Source: Candidatus Aenigmatarchaeota archaeon (GTDB taxonomy: Archaea; Aenigmatarchaeota; Aenigmatarchaeia; Aenigmatarchaeales; JAHLMR01). From it: a stretch of DNA of 27,015 nucleotides. The notes beneath the pieces were generated by a model that ran no database searches, was not told the origin of the DNA, and saw only the letters and a list, made by a program, of their open reading frames with translations. Where the stretch lies: positions 1 through 27,015 of the forward strand of contig JAHLMR010000009.1 of NCBI GenBank assembly GCA_018920255.1, read 5' to 3'. The position numbers and the translations under genes were made by a program. The stretch's first letter is position 1; each line of letters starts with the position of its first letter. Shown in pieces: positions 23,118 to 27,015 of the stretch.

Positions 23118-23510
23118 ATGGCAGAAATTAAAAGATGGGGAAAAGCATATATTTTTTCATCCAGTAACAGTACTATAGTTCATATTACTGATATTTCTGG
23201 AGCAGAAACAATTGCTAGAATATCATCTGGTATGATGACAGATAAAGATAGAGAGGGGGGTTCACCATTTCCTGCTTTTCAAGCAGCAACAAGAGCAGCT
23301 GAAATTGCTTTAGAAAAAGGAATTAATGCAGTACATATTAAAGTTAGAGCACCTGGAGGAATAAAATCAAAAACACCTGGTGCAGGTGTTCAACCAGCAA
23401 TTCGTGCTTTGGCTCGTGCTGGTTTAAAGATAGGAAGAATTGAAGATAGAACTCCAATACCCCATGATTCATGTAGAAGAGCAGGAGGAAGACGTGGAAG
23501 AAGAGTATAA
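23118..23510 (+). CDS. rps11: Small-subunit ribosomal protein uS11
   Basis: 130 residues. [20 protein letters not shown] and the C-terminal [20 protein letters not shown] are diagnostic of archaeal uS11, which lines the mRNA path in the platform. It follows uS4 without a gap, with GGTGA inside the uS4 end. Confidence 0.98.
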   Translation: MAEIKRWGKAYIFSSSNSTIVHITDISGAETIARISSGMMTDKDREGGSPFPAFQAATRAAEIALEKGINAVHIKVRAPGGIKSKTPGAGVQPAIRALARAGLKIGRIEDRTPIPHDSCRRAGGRRGRRV

Positions 23511-23522
23511 AGGGTGATTTTT

Positions 23523-24299
23523 TTGGAAATAAAAATTCTTAAAAAAAATGATAGAGAATTAGAATTTATAATTACAAATACAACACCACAATTTGCAAAT
23601 GTATTAAGAAGAACTGCAACAGAAGAAATACCAATATTAGCAATAGATACTGTTGATATTTACGAAAATGATTCTATATTTTATGATGAAGTTATTGCAC
23701 ATAGATTAGGATTAATACCATTAGTTTTTAAACAAGATCAGTTTAATTTACCGTCAGAATGTAAATGTAATGGGGCTGGCTGTCCTTTATGCCAAGTAGT
23801 TTTTGTGATAGATAAAAAAGGTCCTTGTACAGTATATAGTAAAGATATAAAATTTAATAATCCTGATGTTTCTGTACTTTACCCAGATATGCCAATTTTA
23901 GAATTAGAAGAAGGACAAAAATTTAAAGCTGAAGGTACAGCAAAAATTGGTTTTGGAATAAATCATGCAAAATGGCAAGCAGCAAAAGCATATTATAGAT
24001 ATTATCCTGAAATAAAAGTTATTGGAAAAATTAAAGATAAAGAAAATATTATAAAAATTTGTCCAAAAAAAGCAATTTCTTTTAAAGGAGATGAATTAGT
24101 ATTATCAGATTCTTGCAATTTATGTGGAGAATGTATTTCAGCTTCTAATAATGCATTAAAAATAACATCAGATGGAAGTAAAATAATTTTTACTATTGAA
24201 AGCATATCTGGTTTAACAGCTAAAGAAATTATAAAAGAATCTATTTCTAAATTAAAAGAACAGGCAAAAGAATTTGAAAAAGCATTAGAAAAGGTATAA
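23523..24299 (+). CDS. rpoD: DNA-directed RNA polymerase subunit D (Rpo3)
   Basis: 258 residues, counterpart of Rpb3 and bacterial alpha; pairs with Rpo11 for polymerase assembly. N-terminal FIITNTTPQFANVLRRTATE; a cysteine cluster ECKCNGAGCPLC (about 79-90) that can bind zinc; and an inserted ferredoxin-like domain. Its cysteines C180, C198, C201 and C204 (ICP, then SCNLCGEC) match the set that holds the iron-sulfur cluster in Sulfolobus RpoD; the second cluster is absent. Start is TTG 23523, with GGTGAT 4 nt upstream; the in-frame GTG 23514 lies inside that signal. Last gene of the operon, convergent with tRNA-Leu. Confidence 0.97.
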   Translation: MEIKILKKNDRELEFIITNTTPQFANVLRRTATEEIPILAIDTVDIYENDSIFYDEVIAHRLGLIPLVFKQDQFNLPSECKCNGAGCPLCQVVFVIDKKGPCTVYSKDIKFNNPDVSVLYPDMPILELEEGQKFKAEGTAKIGFGINHAKWQAAKAYYRYYPEIKVIGKIKDKENIIKICPKKAISFKGDELVLSDSCNLCGECISASNNALKITSDGSKIIFTIESISGLTAKEIIKESISKLKEQAKEFEKALEKV

Positions 24300-24343
24300 T
24301 AATTATAAATTTTAAAATTTTCTATTTGGTGCGGGGGGTGAGA

Positions 24344-24447
24344 TTTTCCCGCAACTTCTTCGAAGCTTCTTTTTCAAAAAAAGAAGCTTCAGCAAGAAAA
24401 ACTGTCTTTCTTGATGAACCTTCTTTCTTTAAGAAAGAAGGTTCATC
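24344..24447 (-). other. tRNA-Leu T-loop intron, 104 nt, position 59/60
   Basis: Removal restores T-loop TTCAAAT. The intron opens with a near-perfect 17-bp hairpin (24413-24447), followed by a 7-bp hairpin and the 13-bp hairpin shared with tRNA-Ser. The splice fold is weaker than in Ser: TTC pairs with GAA (24346-24348) but the fourth pair is A with G. The junction can slide over an AAA run (56/57 to 59/60). Confidence 0.85.
24355..24403 (-). repeat. 49-nt block shared with the tRNA-Ser intron (Leu copy)
   Basis: Reverse-complement identical to 21777-21825. Because the two tRNAs are on opposite strands, the copies form an inverted repeat about 2.5 kb apart, flanking the uS13-Rpo3 operon. 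Confidence 0.93.
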
Positions 24448-24479
24448 TTTGAACTCACGAACTCACTAAGAGACAGGAT

Positions 24480-24515
24480 TTCTTATCATTGTTTCCTCAA
24501 AACTTAAGTTTTAAA
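24480..24515 (-). other. tRNA-Leu anticodon-loop intron, 36 nt, canonical 37/38
   Basis: Canonical bulge-helix-bulge: CTTA (positions 32-35) pairs with the intron TAAG (24482-24485), with 3-nt bulges AG/T and AA/A, and a short inner helix. An internal CTTAAG-type palindrome is present. Confidence 0.88.
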
Positions 24516-24573
24516 CTTAAGTCCTGCGCCGTTGACCTGGCTTGGCGACCCCCGCATATTTTTTAAATAGATA

Positions 24574-24587
24574 TTTTTATATTTAAA
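24574..24587 (-). promoter_or_regulatory. TATA box of tRNA-Leu
   Basis: On the minus strand TTTAAATATAAAAA lies about 20-32 nt before the tRNA 5' end. It shares the 24556-24600 spacer with the divergent eL18 promoter. Confidence 0.45.
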
Positions 24588-24600
24588 TTTTAAAATATAA

Positions 24601-24613
24601 AAAACTTTATAAA
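24601..24613 (+). promoter_or_regulatory. TATA box of the eL18-Rpo10 operon
   Basis: AAAACTTTATAAA, about 40-50 nt before the eL18 ATG, followed by a short leader with GGGTG as Shine-Dalgarno. Confidence 0.55.
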
Positions 24614-24650
24614 GATTAAAAATTAATAAAAATCAAATCTGGGTGTAGTT

Positions 24651-25016
24651 ATGCCAAAACCAACAGGACCAACAAATCCAAAAATGAAAGAATTAATAGA
24701 TTTTATAAGAGAAAAAGGCTTTAAAGAAAAAAGTAATTTTTTGTTAGATTTAGCAAGATATTTATCAAAACCAAGAAGAAAATCAATTGCAGTTAATATT
24801 GAAAAATTAGAAAGATATGGAAAAGAAGATAAAATATTAGTTATTCCCGGAAAACTACTTTCTTCAGGAAACTTATCAAAACCACTGAATATTGTAGCTT
24901 TAAAATGGTCAAAAGCAGCAAAGGATAAAATTTTAAAATCAGGTGGGAATATACAGGATATAAAAACTTTTATAACCCAAACTAATGATTATTCAAATGT
25001 AATCATATTGGTGTAA
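24651..25016 (+). CDS. rpl18e: Large-subunit ribosomal protein eL18
   Basis: 121 residues, uL15-related archaeal/eukaryotic protein. PTGPTNPKMKELIDFIREKG at the start, WSKAAKDKILKSGG toward the end and LSKPRRKSIAVNIEKLERYG in the middle. It heads the L13/S9 block as in other archaea. Confidence 0.96.
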   Translation: MPKPTGPTNPKMKELIDFIREKGFKEKSNFLLDLARYLSKPRRKSIAVNIEKLERYGKEDKILVIPGKLLSSGNLSKPLNIVALKWSKAAKDKILKSGGNIQDIKTFITQTNDYSNVIILV

Positions 25017-25019
25017 CTT

Positions 25020-25430
25020 ATGAAAGTTATAGATGCTGAAAATTGTATTTTAGGAAGGCTTGCATCAAAAATAGCAAAAATGCTTTTAATGGGTGAAAAA
25101 ATTATAATTGTAAATGCAGATAAAATTGTTGTTTCTGGAAAAAGAAATTATCTTTTAGAGTTTTTTTATGAAAGAAAAACAAGAGGAGATAGACATAAAG
25201 GCCCGTTTTATTCAATTCAACCTAATGCTATATTTAGAAGAGCTGTTCGTGGAATGCTTCCAAAAAATAAAAGAGGAAGAGAAGCATTTAAAAATCTTAT
25301 GGTATATAGATCAATACCGAAAAATTTTGAAGGAAAAGCAGAAAAATTAAAAAATGTAAAAGCTGCTGAAGATTTGCAATGTAAATATTTATTTTTAATA
25401 GATATAGCAAAAGAATTGGGTGTTAAATAA
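25020..25430 (+). CDS. rpl13: Large-subunit ribosomal protein uL13
   Basis: 136 residues. Starts VIDAENCILGRLASKIAKML, then VVSGKRNYLLEF and AIFRRAVRGMLPKNKRGREA, the conserved rRNA-binding segment of archaeal uL13. Three nt after eL18; GGTGTAACTT before the ATG. Confidence 0.97.
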   Translation: MKVIDAENCILGRLASKIAKMLLMGEKIIIVNADKIVVSGKRNYLLEFFYERKTRGDRHKGPFYSIQPNAIFRRAVRGMLPKNKRGREAFKNLMVYRSIPKNFEGKAEKLKNVKAAEDLQCKYLFLIDIAKELGVK

Positions 25431-25898
25431 ATGGTAGAAGAAAATAATCAAAAAGATCAAGAAAAAAATATTAAAAAGAAAAAAACTGAAAAAATAAAAT
25501 TAAAGCAAATACTAACAGTTGGAAAAAGAAAATCAGCAATAGCAAGAGCAAGTATTAAACAAGGAACTGGAAAAATAAAGATTAATGGAAAACTTTTAGA
25601 CTTATATGAACCAGAATTTATAAGAATGTTTATATCTGAACCTATTATTCTTGCAGGTGATGTTAGTAAACAAGTAGATATTTCTGTAAATGTTAGAGGT
25701 GGTGGAATATTTGGACAAGCAGAAGCAGCAAGACAAGCAATTGCAAAGGGTCTTGTTGAACTTGATTCAAGCTTAAAACAAAAATTCTTAGAATATGATC
25801 GTACTTTATTAGTTGCTGATTCAAGAAGAAATGAACCACATAAACCATCAAGAAGTAAGCAAGGTCCAAGAAGACATAAACAAAGATCTAAAAGGTAA
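25431..25898 (+). CDS. rps9: Small-subunit ribosomal protein uS9
   Basis: 155 residues with a Lys/Gln/Asp-rich N-terminal extension of about 24 residues, then VGKRKSAIARASIKQGTGKI and the C-terminal SRRNEPHKPSRSKQGPRRHK, whose last basic residues touch the P-site tRNA anticodon. Follows uL13 with no spacing; GGGTG in the uL13 end. Confidence 0.97.
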   Translation: MVEENNQKDQEKNIKKKKTEKIKLKQILTVGKRKSAIARASIKQGTGKIKINGKLLDLYEPEFIRMFISEPIILAGDVSKQVDISVNVRGGGIFGQAEAARQAIAKGLVELDSSLKQKFLEYDRTLLVADSRRNEPHKPSRSKQGPRRHKQRSKR

Positions 25899-25911
25899 AA
25901 GGTGATAAATA

Positions 25912-26109
25912 ATGATTATACCTATAAGATGTATAAGTTGCGGAAAACCAATTGCACATTTATGGGAAATTTATCAAAAAAGAATTTCTTCTGGTGAAGA
26001 CCCAAAAATTGTTTTAGATGAATTAGGTTTAAAAGATATGTGTTGTAGGTCAGTTTTTCTTACGCATGTTGATTTAGCAAGGAAAATAGCAAAATTTAAA
26101 AAAATATAA
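25912..26109 (+). CDS. rpoN: DNA-directed RNA polymerase subunit N (Rpo10)
   Basis: 65 residues, counterpart of Rpb10. Zinc bundle CISCGKP (C7, C10) with the adjacent cysteines C44-C45 in LKDMCCRSVFLTHVDL. It helps assemble the Rpo3/Rpo11 platform. GGTGATAAATA before the ATG. Ends the L13/S9 block; rpoK, which often follows in archaea, is replaced here by tRNA-Pro. Confidence 0.97.
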   Translation: MIIPIRCISCGKPIAHLWEIYQKRISSGEDPKIVLDELGLKDMCCRSVFLTHVDLARKIAKFKKI

Positions 26110-26121
26110 AATATAAAAACT
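26108..26121 (+). promoter_or_regulatory. TATA box of tRNA-Pro
   Basis: AAATATAAAAACTT overlaps the rpoN stop and lies 13-26 nt before the tRNA 5' end; the ATATAAAA at 26101-26110 just upstream could be used instead. A T-run (26121-26130) follows. Confidence 0.4.
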
Positions 26122-26133
26122 TATTTTTTCTTA

Positions 26134-26238
26134 GGGCCTGTAGTCTAGCTACAAATATTTTTTAAAATATTTGCTAGAATGGTAGGATACCAGCTTGGGG
26201 TGCTGGAGACTCGTGTTCAAATCACGACAGGCCCACCA
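26134..26238 (+). tRNA. tRNA-Pro(GGG) with a D-loop intron, CCA encoded
   Basis: Acceptor GGGCCTG (26134-26140) pairs with CAGGCCC (26228-26234); A73 at 26235, CCA 26236-26238. Anticodon arm CCAGC-TTGGGGT-GCTGG (26190-26206) is uninterrupted, with anticodon GGG at 26197-26199. T-arm TCGTG-TTCAAAT-CACGA. The D-stem GTCT (26143-26146) pairs with GGAT (26185-26188), but the loop between is 38 nt instead of about 7-10, so an intron must be removed there. The rest of the sequence is the standard archaeal tRNA-Pro. Confidence 0.92.
26152..26179 (+). other. tRNA-Pro D-loop intron, about 28 nt
   Basis: CTAGC (26145-26149) pairs with GCTAG (26173-26177), flanked by 3-nt bulges TA/C and AA/T, and an inner AAATATTT/AAATATTT helix (26153-26160 with 26165-26172): a bulge-helix-bulge with a 5-bp centre but almost no outer helix. 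This predicts D-loop AGCTATGGTA. Removing 26149-26179 instead would give the commoner AGTGGTA. Confidence 0.75.
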
Positions 26239-26239
26239 A

Positions 26240-26250
26240 TTTTAAATAGC
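26240..26250 (+). promoter_or_regulatory. TATA box for the downstream secreted-protein gene
   Basis: TTTTAAATAGC about 25-30 nt before ATG 26274, which has no Shine-Dalgarno. This again suggests a leaderless message. Confidence 0.45.
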
Positions 26251-26273
26251 TTTAAGAATAATTAATTAAATAT

Positions 26274-27015
26274 ATGAGATTAACTTATCTTTTAAGTTTG
26301 TTTTTAATTTTTTATTCTAATATTTCTTATGCTCAAGTTTTTGATATAAATAACGGTGTTTCTCAAGGATTTAATTTATTTAATGCATTTACTATTGGAA
26401 TTACAGCAGGAATTGGCGGAATTGGTATTTTTGGCTTTTTAAGAGGAAATATTAGAAATTTTATAATAGAAAATTCTAATAAAATAAAAAATATTAGCGA
26501 TACTGCTGGATGGATTAGTGTTGGATTAATGGTTGCTGGTGGAATATTAATGATTTCTGGAATTGGTGCTCCTTTAGGAGCTTATCTTTTAGCTGCTGGT
26601 TTTGGAATGGGTGTTGCATCATCTGTTGCTGATATTTCTGTTGGTTTAGCAAGAAAATCTGCAGGAATAAATGATACGGATGATAATTTAAGATTAATTT
26701 TTGCACCTCTGGGTTTTATTCCTGTTGGAAAAACAGCAGGTCAAGTTGGAAAGCAGGTGGGTAAAAGAATTGGAAAAGAATTTATGAAAAGAGAGTTAGA
26801 GGATATGAGTAAGTATGTAACAAAAATATATAAAAATTGGGGTGGTAAGCTTCAGGGTTTAATACCTGTTAAGGCCACAAATCTTCCATTAGATACATAT
26901 GCACAGATTCGTTATGAATTACAAATAAATAAAATGGGTAACATACTTAGAATTCCTAAAGTAATAGAAGTTAATAAATTAAAATTTAATGAAATATTAA
27001 AATATAAAAAAGATA
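26274..27015 (+). CDS. Secreted or membrane protein, unknown, partial (cut by window end)
   Basis: Open from the ATG to the window edge (247 codons, no stop). The N-terminus MRLTYLLSLFLIFYSNISYA looks like a signal peptide with a possible cut before QVFD. Then come two hydrophobic glycine-rich stretches, about residues 37-60 (with GITAGIGGIGIFGFLRG) and 80-122 (with GLMVAGGILMISGIGAPLGA), a short APLGFIPVGKTAGQVGKQVG segment (about 144-163), and a charged soluble part (KNWGGKLQGLIPVKATNLPL onward). The Gly-rich membrane part followed by an LGFIPVGKT-type linker recalls the region before the C-terminal domain of some polymorphic toxins, but that is only a resemblance. It breaks the ribosomal synteny just after a tRNA. 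Confidence 0.7.
   Translation, partial: MRLTYLLSLFLIFYSNISYAQVFDINNGVSQGFNLFNAFTIGITAGIGGIGIFGFLRGNIRNFIIENSNKIKNISDTAGWISVGLMVAGGILMISGIGAPLGAYLLAAGFGMGVASSVADISVGLARKSAGINDTDDNLRLIFAPLGFIPVGKTAGQVGKQVGKRIGKEFMKRELEDMSKYVTKIYKNWGGKLQGLIPVKATNLPLDTYAQIRYELQINKMGNILRIPKVIEVNKLKFNEILKYKKD

Larger units (their letters stand above)
24327..24555 (-). tRNA. tRNA-Leu(UAA) split by two introns, CCA encoded
   Basis: 229-nt gene on the minus strand. Acceptor GCGGGGG (24549-24555) pairs with CCCCCGC (24331-24337); A73 at 24330; CCA at 24327-24329. D-stem GCC/GGC, anticodon stem CAGGA (24522-24526) with TCCTG (24474-24478), anticodon TAA at 24517-24519. The variable arm is 15 nt with a CTC/GAG stem, and the T-stem GTGAG (24454-24458) pairs with CTCAC (24338-24342). 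The anticodon loop and the T-loop are both interrupted. tRNA-Leu next to eL18 is an old archaeal arrangement, but here it faces the opposite way to the ribosomal genes and converges on rpoD with a 27-nt gap. Confidence 0.93.

Noticed and set aside
24327-24555. Second GC-rich island read as a mobile repeat or unknown ncRNA
   Set aside because: On the minus strand it is a complete tRNA-Leu(UAA) with two introns; the repeat part is the T-loop intron.

Overview
The window is archaeal chromosome. It carries the ancestral archaeal ribosomal-protein supercluster (S10, spc, alpha and L13/S9 blocks in nearly canonical order) with archaeal/eukaryotic-type proteins (eL14, eL18, eL19, eL32, eL34, eS4), aIF1, RNase P protein Rpp29, archaeal RNA polymerase subunits Rpo3, Rpo4 and Rpo10, SecY, an EMC3/DUF106 insertase, Cbf5, Trm1 and a thermosome. 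The DNA is strongly AT-rich, genes are tightly packed with 1-29 nt overlaps, and many proteins are near the short end of their family. This fits a compact, DPANN-like genome, but the lineage cannot be fixed from the sequence alone.

Layout: 4-109 (-) tRNA-Ile(UAU) with an intron; 197-1065 two paralogous tandem-ACT proteins; 1293-2936 thermosome; 2973-4043 Trm1, convergent with a small Cys-rich protein (4048-4251, -); 4333-5239 (-) rpoF then a DUF655 gene; 5446-21147 one long colinear run from uL3 to Cbf5, including aIF1, Rpp29, SecY and Adk and a previously unplaced 57-residue zinc-ribbon gene; 21171-21487 two short zinc-site proteins, the second Trm112/YcaR-like; 21523-21874 tRNA-Ser(UGA); 22045-24299 uS13-uS4-uS11-Rpo3; 24327-24555 (-) tRNA-Leu(UAA); 24651-26109 eL18-uL13-uS9-Rpo10; 26134-26238 tRNA-Pro(GGG); and from 26274 a secreted or membrane protein cut by the window edge.

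The main hidden content is in the tRNA genes. The two GC-rich islands at about 21.5 and 24.4 kb, which at first look like SRP or RNase P RNA, are class II tRNA genes broken by several archaeal introns. All four tRNAs in the window are interrupted, with about seven introns in total: anticodon loop (Ile, Ser, Leu), variable arm (Ser), T-loop (Ser, Leu) and D-loop (Pro). Where the fold can be drawn, several show the bulge-helix-bulge splice motif. The T-loop introns of tRNA-Ser and tRNA-Leu sit at the same position (59/60) and share an identical 49-nt block built of strong hairpins, so they look like copies of one spreading intron.

A second point is translation starts. Genes inside operons use a GGTGA-type Shine-Dalgarno 3-6 nt before the start, and this shows that several genes start at TTG rather than at a GTG lying inside the Shine-Dalgarno itself. 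Several first genes of units have a TATA box about 25-28 nt before the ATG and are probably leaderless. The gene for aIF1, the factor that polices start-codon choice, has no ATG, GTG or TTG ahead of its conserved zinc site and appears to start at CTG.
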